A stretch of DNA of 64,000 bases from assembly GCA_031969915.1 (NCBI GenBank), contig DALYJJ010000015.1, positions 1 to 64,000 on the forward strand, written 5' to 3'. Shown piece after piece: positions 1 through 9,375 of the stretch (positions are counted from its first letter, which is position 1; every line of letters begins with the position of its first letter). A program made the position numbers and the translations under genes. The stretch is from DALYJJ01 sp031969915. GTDB taxonomy: Bacteria > Acidobacteriota > Terriglobia > Bryobacterales > Bryobacteraceae. The notes under the pieces were generated by a model, which was not told where the DNA came from, searched no databases, and saw only the letters and a list, made by a program, of their open reading frames with translations.

Positions 1-2519
1 CCGGCCATGTAGAGCACCGATTCGTCCTTGCTCGCCGCCAACGCGCGCTCGGCGGCCGCCGACGCCTCCGCACGCCGCCCGTCCATCCAGTACGCCTGCG
101 CCTGCGCGGCCGTCTTGATCGCCGCCGCGTCCCTGTTCCCAGCGGCTTCGTCGGCCGCGATGCCCTTGGCCAAGATCTCAATCGCCTCCGGAGCGTTGCC
201 CTTCGTCAGCGCCAGGTCCGCCAGCCCCGCGGCGGCGAACGAAGCCCCGCGCGGGCCCGTCTCCGCCATCGAACGGTAGTGCTGTTCGGCGATATGGGGC
301 GAGTCCTTGGCGAGCGCCGCCAGCGCCAACGCCACATAGGCCTTCACGAACTTCGGGTCCATTGCGAGCACCGCGCGCGCCTCGCGCTCGGCGGTCTCGA
401 AGTCGCCCGCGTACAGCGCGTAGAGCGCCACGTTGTTGCGCTGCGGGATGTTCTTCGGGTAGATCTCGATCGCCTTGCGGCCTTCGCTGAGCGACTTCGG
501 GAGATCGCGCAGAAACAGGTACGCGAGCGCGAGGTTGGCGTGCCCCGCGGTGTCGGCCGGATAGTTGTCCACCAGCGCCTGAAACTCCTCCACCGCCTTG
601 CGATGGTTCTGCGTGGTGACGTAGTAGCCGCCGCGGGTGCGGTACTTCTCACGCGCCGTCATGCGGTCAATGTGCTCGAGCGCCTTCTGGTAGTTCTCCA
701 CCGCCTCCTGCGCGCGGCCCGTATTGCGGTGGACCACGGCGAGGCCGGCCCAGGCGCGTCCCATGCGGGGGTCGAGCTTCAGCGTCTCCTGGTAAGCGGC
801 GATGGCTTCGTCCCATCGGCCCAACAAAGCGAACTCCTGCGCCTTGGCGTACCGGCTGGCGGCCTCCAATGAGTTGGCGGTGAAGGTCTCCGCTTCGCGG
901 ACTTGCTGCGTATCCGGCTTGGTGTCGCCCAAGGCGCGCCGCACGGGCGCGGCCACGCGAGCCACGGCCTTCAGGATCTCCTGCCGCTGCGTTGCGTCCG
1001 CGCCGCTTTGGGCCAGTTGGCGGCCCGTGACCGCATCGCGGACCGCGACCGTGAGAGAGTAGCGGCCGCCCTGCGCGAGGATCCGTCCGGCCACCACGGT
1101 GTCGATGCCTTCACGCACCGCCACCAGCCGCGCGGTCTCCTCGTCCAGGCGGCCCGCGCCCGGCTTCACCTGGGCGGCGATCCGGCGCGCCTGCACGCGG
1201 TTGAACGCATTGATGAAGCTGGCGTCCTCCATCACCAGGGCGAACATCGGCTCGAGCGTCCCCTCCAGGTCCGGGTCGCCCGTGGCGTTTTCGAAGTCCG
1301 CAATGAGCATCGTCACCGGCTTCACCGGAGCGGCGGGCCGCGAACCGAACTTCTCCCAGGCGAGGTAGCCACCGCCCGCGCCCACGATCAGCGCCGCGGC
1401 GGCGCCCGCCGCCAGGGCCGCTCGGCGTCCCGCTTTGCCTGGCTGGGTGGCGTCCAGCAGAGCGATTCGAAGATCGCGCGCGGCCGGATAGCGCTGTGCC
1501 GGTTCGATGGCAAGACAGCGCATCGTGATCGCGCTCAGCGCCGCCGGCACCGCTGGGTTCACGTCGCGCGGCGCCTTCGGCGGCTCCTTCGAACGTTGCA
1601 CCAGTGACGCCACGCTGCTTTCCGCCGGGTAGGGATCGGCGCCGGTCAGCAGCTCGTAGAGGATGATGCCCAGCGAGAAGATATCCGTGCGCGTGTCCAC
1701 GGGGCGGCCCTGTCCTTGCTCCGGGGACATGTAGCGCGGCGTGCCCAGGACCATGCCCGTGTCCGTCAGGTGCTGCGCGAGGCTCATGGTGGGGGAGTCT
1801 TCACGCACCACGGCGCGGGCGATGCCGAAGTCCATCACGCGCGGCCGGCCGGCGGCGTCGATCATGATGTTCTGCGGCTTCAGGTCGCGGTGGATCACGC
1901 CTTCGGCATGCGCCGCTTCGAGCGCCTCAGCCACTTCCGCCATCAGCAGCGCCGCTTCCCTGGGCGTGTACTGCCGGCCTGCTTTGCGCAGCGCGGCCAG
2001 CGTCTCGCCTTCGATCAACTCCATGGTGAGGAAGCGTGTATCGCCGGCGCCGCCGAGGTCGAACACGCGCACCACGTTCCGATGCGTGACCTTGCGCGAG
2101 AGCAACACCTCGCGCTTGAAGCGCTCCAGCGCATCCGGGCGCGCGGCCAGGTCCGGACGAATCAGCTTCAGGGCGACGGTCTTGCCCATCTCGCGGTCGC
2201 GCGCCTTGAACACGGTGCCCATGCCGCCTCGTCCGAGGACGGCGAGCAACTCGTAGCGGTCCGCCAGCACGTGCCCGAGGAGTGCGGTGGGCGCGACGAA
2301 TTCGCGGGTGACGGTGGGCTCCTCGGCCTCCGGAGGGGCGGCGGCGTGCGGCGGTCCGGCCAGGAAGTCGCCGCGCTCGCGGCGCGCGGCGAGCATGCGC
2401 TCCACCGCGGCGCGCAATTCCGTGTCCCGGCCGCACAGCGCGTCGAGCGCCGCTCGCTGCTCCTCTGTTTCGCGATCCGCGATCGCCTCGTAGATCGCGC
2501 GCACCCGGCCCCAGTCCAT
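1..2519 (-). CDS. Ser/Thr protein kinase with TolB-like and TPR region (C-terminus beyond window)
   Basis: Membrane-anchored Hanks-type kinase; about 839 codons are visible and the 3' end lies outside the window. Residues 1-85 form a leader, and the kinase domain spans about 88-350. Visible are the glycine loop GRGGMG (96-101), Lys118 in VALK, HRDLKPQN (210-217), DFG (230-232) and a YMSPEQ activation-segment end. A basic stretch and one Ala/Gly-rich transmembrane segment follow at about 370-390. Next comes an external TolB/CsgG-like stretch (TMLIADFENATGD) and then several TPR repeats. The ATG overlaps the sigma factor stop as TGATG, so translation is probably coupled. ECF sigma plus TPR kinase pairs are common in Acidobacteriota; the inferred role is signal transduction with the partner sigma factor. 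Substrate and signal are unknown. Confidence 0.93.
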   Translation of the reverse strand, partial: MDWGRVRAIYEAIADRETEEQRAALDALCGRDTELRAAVERMLAARRERGDFLAGPPHAAAPPEAEEPTVTREFVAPTALLGHVLADRYELLAVLGRGGMGTVFKARDREMGKTVALKLIRPDLAARPDALERFKREVLLSRKVTHRNVVRVFDLGGAGDTRFLTMELIEGETLAALRKAGRQYTPREAALLMAEVAEALEAAHAEGVIHRDLKPQNIMIDAAGRPRVMDFGIARAVVREDSPTMSLAQHLTDTGMVLGTPRYMSPEQGQGRPVDTRTDIFSLGIILYELLTGADPYPAESSVASLVQRSKEPPKAPRDVNPAVPAALSAITMRCLAIEPAQRYPAARDLRIALLDATQPGKAGRRAALAAGAAAALIVGAGGGYLAWEKFGSRPAAPVKPVTMLIADFENATGDPDLEGTLEPMFALVMEDASFINAFNRVQARRIAAQVKPGAGRLDEETARLVAVREGIDTVVAGRILAQGGRYSLTVAVRDAVTGRQLAQSGADATQRQEILKAVARVAAPVRRALGDTKPDTQQVREAETFTANSLEAASRYAKAQEFALLGRWDEAIAAYQETLKLDPRMGRAWAGLAVVHRNTGRAQEAVENYQKALEHIDRMTAREKYRTRGGYYVTTQNHRKAVEEFQALVDNYPADTAGHANLALAYLFLRDLPKSLSEGRKAIEIYPKNIPQRNNVALYALYAGDFETAEREARAVLAMDPKFVKAYVALALAALAKDSPHIAEQHYRSMAETGPRGASFAAAGLADLALTKGNAPEAIEILAKGIAADEAAGNRDAAAIKTAAQAQAYWMDGRRAEASAAAERALAASKDESVLYMA

Positions 2520-3103
2520 CAGCCGCCCGCATCCTTGCGCGAGACGAGCTGATCGAACAGCCACGACCGCGCGAAGTCCCAATCGCGCTTCATGGTGGAG
2601 ATTCCGATGCCCAGCGCTTCCGCCGTTTCCGGTTCGGTGAGGCCGCCGAAGTAACGGAACTCCACCACCTTTGCCGCGCGGGCGTCGATCTGCTCCAGCC
2701 GCGAGAGCGCTTCGTCCACCGCCAGCACGTCCTCGTCGAACGCCACCGCGCCCGCCTGGTTCGCGTCGTCGAGCGAAAGGCGCACCGCTTCGCCGCCGCG
2801 CTTCTCAGCCTGTACGGCGCGCGCGTGGTCCACCAGGATGCGGCGCATCTGCCGCGCCGCCACTGCGAAGAAATGCGAGCGGCTCTGCCACGCCACGTCT
2901 CCCCCGCCGAAGAGCCGGACGTAGGCTTCATGCACCAGCGCCGTGGGCTGCAGGGTGTGGTTGCCCCGTTCCTGCTTCATGATCGAGCTCGCGAGCTTGC
3001 GCAGTTCCTGGTAGACCCGCGGCAGCAGCACTTCGGCTGCGTCCCGATCCCCCTCGCGCACTCGTTCCAGCAGACGAGTGATCTCGTTCGCATCCGCGCT
3101 CAT
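2519..3103 (-). CDS. ECF-family RNA polymerase sigma factor (Sigma70_ECF, PF07638-like)
   Basis: 194-residue sigma factor. The N-terminal half is region 2 (EITRLLERVREGDRDAAEVL, then QELRKLASS and ALVHEAYVRL). The middle carries RSHFFAVAARQMRRILVDHA, typical of the acidobacterial/planctomycete ECF group. The C-terminal part is a region 4 helix-turn-helix (EFRYFGGLTEPETAEALGI, ISTMKRDWDFARSWL). A longer in-frame reading upstream of 3103 exists, but it crosses the probable promoter and has no family-like sequence, so ATG at 3103 is chosen. The stop codon overlaps the kinase start by one base (TGATG). No anti-sigma factor is adjacent; control by the downstream kinase is the likely mechanism (inference). 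Confidence 0.93.
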   Translation of the reverse strand: MSADANEITRLLERVREGDRDAAEVLLPRVYQELRKLASSIMKQERGNHTLQPTALVHEAYVRLFGGGDVAWQSRSHFFAVAARQMRRILVDHARAVQAEKRGGEAVRLSLDDANQAGAVAFDEDVLAVDEALSRLEQIDARAAKVVEFRYFGGLTEPETAEALGIGISTMKRDWDFARSWLFDQLVSRKDAGG

Positions 3104-3117
3104 AGTGGGAAACACGC

Positions 3118-3147
3118 ACTGTACCAGCGGGCCGGGAGCGGCGTCAA
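3118..3147 (-). promoter_or_regulatory. Candidate sigma70-type promoter of the sigma factor/kinase operon
   Basis: On the minus strand TTGACG (3147-3142) is followed after 18 bases by TACAGT (3123-3118), giving 5/6 and 4/6 matches to the -35 and -10 consensus. A transcript would start close to 3110, leaving a very short leader before the ATG at 3103. Pattern match only. Confidence 0.4.
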
Positions 3148-3179
3148 TTGTAACCTTGCTGACGGACCTGGCTGCTGCC

Positions 3180-3214
3180 GGAGGATCCGGAGGATCCGCC
3201 CGGAGGATCCGCCC
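3180..3214. repeat. Short tandem GGAGGATCC repeats
   Basis: Three copies of GGAGGATCC lie at 3180-3188, 3189-3197 and 3202-3210; the second and third are each followed by GCCC. They sit in the 213-bp intergenic region between the divergent sigma factor and DUF294 genes. Function unknown; they may be a slippage product or a binding site. Confidence 0.6.
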
Positions 3215-3316
3215 GGCTTGCAATGCGCCCGGCAGTCGATTACTATTCCATGACAGCCTGGCCGCTGCTCGCCCCCGTCCCGCGACTGACGAACCAACGC
3301 CCCTGATCGAAATCGA

Positions 3317-4981
3317 ATGAAGACCGCCGTCATCCGTCAGCGAGTGGCTGACTTCCTGCAGCGCTACACGCCCTTCGACGCCCTTACCACGGAAGATCTG
3401 CTGGCCGCCGCGGGAAGCGGCCGGGTGGCTTTTCATGAGTCCGGCGAGTACATCCACCGCGGCGGCGCTGCGCCCGGCCCGTGGTTATGGATGGTTCAAC
3501 AGGGCCGCGTGGATATCGTGGAGTCAACCGCGTTCGGAGAGGAACTGCGCGATGTGCTCGGTGAGGGCGACCTGATCGGCGTGGAACGCTTCACGAACGA
3601 GCGCGAGTGGCGGCACGCGGCGCGGACCGCCACGGACGTGATTCTCTACGGGATTCCGGCGGACCTGTTCGCATCGCTGGCCGCCAGGTGTCCGGCGGTG
3701 CAGCGCTTCGTTTCGGCGCACGTCACGGCGGGCGCCGGAGCGGCTTCCGGTCGCACCTCGTGGCTGGATGAGGAGGCGCCGCCCGCCGGTTTCCTCAAGG
3801 CCCGCCTGGTGACGCTTCCGGACGGCACGCCGCCGCAGGACGCGGAACGGAGTCTCCCAAACGCACGGAACGGCGCGGTGGCGCTCACCGACCGCGGCGG
3901 ACGCTGCCGCGGGGTGCTTACCGCCGCCGGGCTGCGGGAGCCTTGTCCGGCCATTGCGTCCCCACTGACCGTGCGCGCCGCGCTGCGGGCCTTCCTGGAC
4001 GACGGAGGCGACGCGCTGGCGATCGCCGCCGGCGGTTCCGAGGGTCCGCTGGAAGCCCTGCTCACGGCACGCGACCTCGCGCTGTTCACGGGCCACGATA
4101 TCCCCGGGCTGATCCGCGCATTGGAAGGCGCGCGGTCGCAAGTGGAGTTGGAACCTCTGCTGACGCCCGGACGGAAAGCGGTCCTGGCCGCTTTGGCGCA
4201 ACCGCACGACGTGGACGACTGTCTGCGGGCCGCATCGGCGATCAATCTCGCCGCCGCGCGCGCGGCGCTGCGCGTCGATGCGGGGAACACCCATTCCGCC
4301 GGCGGACGGCGCTGCTGCTGGCTGCTTACCGGCGACGCGGCACGCGGCGACAGCCTGCTGGTAGCCGCGCCGCCCTTGACCCAGTTGGCGGACGACGCAA
4401 GCGCGTTCGAGGAGCACTGTCTGGAGGCCATTCGCGATCCGCTCGCCGGCGGGCTGTATGAACGCCGCGCCGCCTTGGATTTCCAGTTCGTGGAAGGCGA
4501 CGCCGGCCGGTACGAACAGTTCCAGGAGGCGATTGGCGCCGCCCTGCGCGCGCACCCTGAAACCGTGTCGCTGCTCGCAAACGACACGCTCTCACAGCTT
4601 CCACCGCTCACGTTTTTCCGCGACCTGGTGTTGCACCTGGACGGCGCTCAGCAGGAGACCCTGGACCTGGACGCCGCCGCTTTGCACCCGATCGCGGACG
4701 CCGCACGCGTCTTCGCCCTCGCCCAAGGACGGTTGGGGTTGCCGCGCACGATCGATCGCCTGGAGGCTGCCGCCCGCGACTACCCATCCGCCGAGGCCGT
4801 GCTTCGACAGGCGGCCGCTGCGTTCCGCACCGCGGTTTTTCACCGCACCGTCAACGGCGGTCCGCTGGTGCATCCGGGCGCGCTTCGCAAGCTGGACCAG
4901 CGGCTTCTGAAGACCGCGTTCTCCTCCGTGCAGAGCCTGCTGGAACTTACCTCCGCCACCTTTTTCTGGAGCGCCGCCTGA
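3317..4981 (+). CDS. cNMP-binding/CBS/DUF294 signalling protein with degenerate nucleotidyltransferase
   Basis: 554 residues with the architecture of GlnD-like DUF294 proteins: a cyclic-nucleotide-binding-like domain (about 10-125), a CBS region (about 150-265), a nucleotidyltransferase-like domain (about 290-410) and the DUF294 C-terminal domain (about 415-550, with LPPLTFFRDLVLHLDG and LRKLDQRLLKTAF). The usual GSxGRxE...TDxD catalytic signature is not recognisable; the corresponding place reads WLLTGDAARGDSLLVA. It is therefore probably an inactive or strongly diverged nucleotidyltransferase used as a sensor (inference). A DnaQ-type exonuclease follows, a gene pairing also known from proteobacteria. 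Start: first ATG after the intergenic region. Confidence 0.85.
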   Translation: MKTAVIRQRVADFLQRYTPFDALTTEDLLAAAGSGRVAFHESGEYIHRGGAAPGPWLWMVQQGRVDIVESTAFGEELRDVLGEGDLIGVERFTNEREWRHAARTATDVILYGIPADLFASLAARCPAVQRFVSAHVTAGAGAASGRTSWLDEEAPPAGFLKARLVTLPDGTPPQDAERSLPNARNGAVALTDRGGRCRGVLTAAGLREPCPAIASPLTVRAALRAFLDDGGDALAIAAGGSEGPLEALLTARDLALFTGHDIPGLIRALEGARSQVELEPLLTPGRKAVLAALAQPHDVDDCLRAASAINLAAARAALRVDAGNTHSAGGRRCCWLLTGDAARGDSLLVAAPPLTQLADDASAFEEHCLEAIRDPLAGGLYERRAALDFQFVEGDAGRYEQFQEAIGAALRAHPETVSLLANDTLSQLPPLTFFRDLVLHLDGAQQETLDLDAAALHPIADAARVFALAQGRLGLPRTIDRLEAAARDYPSAEAVLRQAAAAFRTAVFHRTVNGGPLVHPGALRKLDQRLLKTAFSSVQSLLELTSATFFWSAA

Positions 4982-5040
4982 AGGACGAATACTTCGGATC
5001 ATTCGAGCGGACGTGGACGGATGAAACGCCGCTGGCGGAG

Positions 5041-5625
5041 GTGCGCTTTGTGGTGCTCGATACCGAGACCACGGGCCTCGATCCACGGCGCGACCGGCTG
5101 ATCAGCATCGGCGCGGTGGCGGTCCGCGACGGGCGCATTCATCTGGACGACTCCTTTGAAGCACTGCTGCGAATCGCTTACAACAGCGCCTCGGTTACCG
5201 TGCACGGCATCACTCGCGACCAGGCAGCGGCGGGCATGGCCGAGCGGGAAGCGATCGAGGAGTTTCTCCCGTACCTTGCGGACGGAGTCATCGTGGGCCA
5301 CCACATCGGCCACGACGTGGCCACGCTGAATGCGGCCTGCGAGCGTCATTTCGGATTCACTCTGCGGAACCGCCAGCTCGACACGATGGATCTGGCGCTC
5401 GCGCTGAGAGACGCCGGCGCGTTTGACCGCCGCGCGTTCGCGCAGGGGTTCACGCTCGACGCACTCTGTGAGATGTTCGGCATCGCTCCCCACGACCGGC
5501 ATACGGCCGGCGGCGATGCCTTCCTCACGGCCCAGATCTTCCTGCGCCTGCTTCGCGCCGCCCCGCGGAGCGGACGGACCACGCTTTCCGCGATCTCGCA
5601 GCCCTACCAGCCGCCGGGCGAGTAG
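5041..5625 (+). CDS. DnaQ-family 3'-5' exonuclease
   Basis: DEDD-fold exonuclease, related to DNA polymerase III epsilon and oligoribonuclease-type enzymes. Exo I is VVLDTETTGLDP with Asp and Glu metal ligands. Exo II is about 85 residues in (GHHIGHDVATLNAAC), and Exo III is HDRHTAGGDAFLTAQIF. The start is uncertain. GTG at 5041 begins just before Exo I, and GTG at 5050 has GGAG at a good distance. The frame is also open upstream into the DUF294 gene, encoding LERRLKDEYFGSFERTW from 4966, which resembles the N-terminal extension of this family; a non-ATG start around 4966 is therefore possible. It probably forms an operon with the DUF294 protein. Substrate not predictable. Confidence 0.88.
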   Translation: MRFVVLDTETTGLDPRRDRLISIGAVAVRDGRIHLDDSFEALLRIAYNSASVTVHGITRDQAAAGMAEREAIEEFLPYLADGVIVGHHIGHDVATLNAACERHFGFTLRNRQLDTMDLALALRDAGAFDRRAFAQGFTLDALCEMFGIAPHDRHTAGGDAFLTAQIFLRLLRAAPRSGRTTLSAISQPYQPPGE

Positions 5626-5670
5626 CGGGCGGCCCGGCGAGCATCACAGGCATGGTGTTGAAAGTATCAC

Positions 5671-5772
5671 CCGTTTGGCCACACCATCCGTGCACTTCGC
5701 CCCAAACGGTTGTACTTGGTTTCATTCCCGCTCAATCCTGACTTCAACCGGCCCGCTCGTAACCTGGCCGGT
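5671..5772. repeat. Two intergenic inverted repeats
   Basis: CCGTTTGG at 5671-5678 is matched by CCAAACGG at 5702-5709 (23-bp spacer). ACCGGCC at 5747-5753 is matched by GGCCGGT at 5766-5772 (12-base loop). Both lie in the 218-bp region before the TonB-dependent receptor. No T-tract follows, so a classical terminator is unlikely; an operator or leader RNA structure is possible. Confidence 0.4.
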
Positions 5773-5843
5773 GTTACAGCTTCAGGGCCGTGCGGGCATC
5801 CCGAGCCGCCCGGCTGATCCTTTGCTCGAAAGGGTTGGACACA

Positions 5844-8800
5844 ATGGGAAGAACGATCGTTCAATGGGCAGTCTGTCTTTCTGCCTGCGCGGTTGCCTTT
5901 GCGCAATCGCCCGTGGGCAGCATCCGTGGCTACGTCAAAGATCCGTCCGGGGCGAGTATCCCGAACGTGACGGTGGAAGCGAAGAGCGAAGCCACCAACG
6001 TAATACAGAAGGGAACCACAGACGCGACCGGCTATTTCCAGTTTCTGCGTGTGGCGCCGGGCGCGTATGAAGTTACCGCGCAAGCGCAAGGCTTTCGCAA
6101 GCTGGCGGTTCACGATGTGCAGGTTCTGGTGGATCAGATCATCTCGCTCGACTTGAAACTCGAGGTCGGGCAAGTGGCCGAGGTGCTGGAGATCACCGGC
6201 GGCGTGGCGTCGACCATCGAGCCGGAGAAGATCTCCACCGGCAACGCGATGGATCAGCAACTGGTGCAGAACCTGCCCATGGCCAACCGGCGGTTCAACG
6301 ACCTGGCGATCCTGACTCCGGGCGTGACCTTCGCGCCGAGCGGCACGCAGGCCGGAGGGTTCGCCGCCGCGGGCGCGCGGGCGCAGTCCACGAACTGGAC
6401 GATCGACGGAACCAACGCACTGGACCCGCAGGTGAACGGGCCGCTGAATTCCTTCCGTATCGCAGAGGCGGTGCAGGAACTCTCGGTGACCACGACGGCG
6501 CCCTCGGCCGAGTTCGGCCGCCAGAACGGCGCGCAAGTGAACGTGGTGACCAAGAGCGGGACGAACCAGTTGCACGGCACGGCGTTCTGGTTCGTGCGCA
6601 ACGACAAGCTGCAGGCCACCGATTTCTTCATCAACAAGCTGAATGGGCGGAAGCCGATTCTGCGCCGCAATCAATACGGCGTCACGGCGGGCGGCCCGCT
6701 GATGATTCCGAAACTCTACGACGGGCGCAACCGCACGTTCTGGTTTTATAGCTGGGAGGGCTTGAAGCTGCGCAATCCGCAGGTGCTGACGGCGATCGTG
6801 CCGACCGCGGCGGAGCGGGCCACGGTACGCGATCCGGCGGCGCGGGCGTTGGTCAATCTTTGGCCGCTCCCGACCGACACCAACGCGGCCGCGGGCGCTC
6901 AGAATTTTGCCGGTGCGGGGAACAATGCGCAGGACGACAACACGCACCTGATGCGCTTCGATCACGCGTTTTCGGACAAGAACCGCCTGATGGGCCGCTA
7001 CATCTGGTTCGGCGGAACCACGACCAACGTCGGGTTGCTGCCCAACTATGGGAACCGAAACACGCCCGGCAGCCAGACACTCACCGTCACGGACACGCAC
7101 ATGTGGTCGCCTTCGTTCCTCACCGAAGTGCGCGCCGGCTACTCCCGCAACAAGACGCGGTTCCTGCCGGAGGATAACGGCGTCAACGCGGCCGCGATTC
7201 TCCCTGGGGCTCCCGGCTTGGTGGACGGCACGCAGAACCTGCTGAACAGCGGTCTGCCGCGGATCGTGATGACCGGATACACCTCGCTCGGCGCGGCCAC
7301 CAACCTTCCGCAGGGGCGAATCACCAACACCTACGAGCTTTTCCTGAACAACACGAAGATCGCACCGTTCGGGTTTTCGCGGCATACGCTGAAGTTCGGC
7401 TACAACGGGCGCCGCGACGAAACGATTCGCTTCCTGAACGGCAACGCCCGCGGCTCGGCCACCTTCGAGAGCTTCGAAAAGTTCGCGGGCCTGTGTTCCA
7501 CCTGCGGCGGGCGCTCGCTGCTGCAACAATCCACGATCCGCACCGGCGATACGATGGCGCACTGGTACCGCTACCCGCACAGCCTGTACGTGCAGGACGA
7601 CATTCGTCTCACGCAGAGCCTGACGCTGAACGTCGGTCTGCGCTGGGAGTACTTCTCCGCCGCAATCGAGAAGAACAACCGGGGGACCAACTTCGTGGAA
7701 GGCTACGGGCCCATGCTGGTGGGCACGAACCAGATTTTGGATCTCGACCCAACCAAGCGCGGGCGCGAGGCGTTCCGATTCCGCCAGGCTCCCTTCACGC
7801 TCTCGCGTTCCGGCACCGATACCAACAAGAACAACTTCGGACCGGTGTTCGGTTTCGCCTATTCTCCGAAGGACGGGCCGTGGCTGTTGGGCGACGGCAA
7901 GACCGTCATCCGGGGTGGATTCCGGCTTGGCTACGACGACATCTTCAACAACCTGCCGGTGAACCAATCGCTCAACGGGCCGTGGACGCTGACCACCACG
8001 CAGACCGCGGGCACGACGCAACCGGCGGTGGGCTACGGGTGGGACCTGGCGTTCAACCAGGACGTGCCGCTGGTGGCGCGAACGACCCAGGGGCCCGGCG
8101 CTCCGGCCGTCGGCCTGCTGACGTTCAATGCCTACGACCCCGACGCGCCTACCTCATACGGCTACAGTTGGAACCTCGGCGTGCAACGGCAGATTTCGAA
8201 CGGCAGCATGATCGACATCAGCTACATCGGCAGCGGCGGCCGCAAACTGGGCGTGTTTCTCGATCCGAACCAGCCGAACGTGATCGTCAACAACCCCAGT
8301 TTCCGAGGCGTGCAGCGGCCGAATGAGCAGGTCTTCCCTTACCCGCTCTGGAGCAGTGTGTTCATGGGCTCGTTCCAGGCGACCTCGTCGTATCACGGCC
8401 TGGTGGTTGCGGGCCGGATGCGGTTCCGCGGCTCGCTCAACATGCAGCCTCCTGGACCTGGGGCCACTCGATCGACAACGCGTCGAGCTTCTTCGGCTCC
8501 GACGACGATCTGGGCACGGCCAACGTCAAGCGCCTGGACCTGGACCGCGGCAACAGCGGGAACGACCAGCGGCACCGGTTCGTGAATGTGTTCGTCTGGG
8601 ATCTGCCGGTGGGGCGAGGCAAGAAGTTCCTGGCGAGCGCGCCGGGCGTGGTGAACCACGTACTCGGGGGGTGGTCTGTGTCGGGGATCACCAACCTGGC
8701 GACGGGGCATCCGTTCACGGTGTACGCAAACACGGCTCTGGACTTCAGCGGCTTCAATCAACGGTTTGACCGTCCGGACGTAGTGGGGACCGGCAGGCTG

Positions 8801-9211
8801 ACGATCAACCGCGGCAACCCGGACAGCTTCTTCGACCCGGCCTTCTTCGGCAAGGTCACGGGGACGGCGCCGTGCCCGGGGTTCGATCCGGCTTCGAGCA
8901 ACCCGCAGTCCCGCGGCTGCGCGCCGGTTGGGCGCGTGGGCACTTCTCCCCGCAACGCGTATTACGGGCCGGGCCTGATGAACTTCGACTTCACAGCCTC
9001 GAAGAAGTTCGATCTCGGCACGGAGCGCGTCAAGCTGGAGTATCGGGCCGAGTTCTTCAATCTGTTCAACCACACCAACTTCGCCCTGCTGGCGAACAAC
9101 CGGCTGATGTCCACCGGCGCGTTCGGGCAGCTCGGCGCGACGAGTGAGTTGAACGGCGGCAACACGGGCGGGCCGCGGATCATACAAATGACGCTGCGGT
9201 TGTCGTTCTAG
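5844..9211 (+). CDS. Oar-like TonB-dependent receptor (one-base frameshift near 8447)
   Basis: Large outer-membrane receptor. ATG 5844 is preceded by AAGGG at good spacing and by a signal peptide ending in AVAFAQ. A carboxypeptidase-regulatory domain follows (VGSIRGYVKDPSGASIPNV), then a plug (NLPMANRRFNDLAILTPGV, TIDGTNALDP, SAEFGRQNGAQVNVVTKSGT) and a long beta-barrel ending in a terminal Phe (MTLRLSF). Near 8447 the frame is lost: after SLNMQ the homologous sequence SWTWGHSIDNASSFFG continues in another frame. Inserting one base (CAG-GCC instead of CAGCC) restores a 1122-residue protein. The assembly is a draft, so this may be a sequencing error. Substrate unknown; such receptors in Acidobacteriota are thought to import polymers or siderophores. 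Confidence 0.88.
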
Positions 9212-9228
9212 CCATCGCTTCAGCAGTG

Positions 9229-9282
9229 CGGGCCGGCTGGGCTGCGGGTCTTCCGTGGCCCGGCCGGCCCGTTTTTGTTGTT
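9229..9282 (+). terminator. Rho-independent terminator after the first TonB-dependent receptor
   Basis: CGGGCCGGC (9229-9237), T and GGGC pair with GCCC (9258-9261), G and GCCGGCCCG (9263-9271), followed directly by TTTTTGTTGTT. This is a long GC-rich stem with a U-tract, just downstream of the stop at 9211. Confidence 0.88.
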
Positions 9283-9375
9283 AAGGCAAGGTAAAGCTAC
9301 CGCGCCGGGAGTAACCAGCCGCCAGCCCTGCGGTACCTTTGTGTTCAGACGGGTGTCTTCATACGGAGCATGGGC

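Noticed and set aside
5667..8021. 784-codon open frame on the minus strand
   Set aside because: It is antisense to the first receptor, rich in Arg, Val, Gly and His, without domains. GC-rich codon bias opens such frames.
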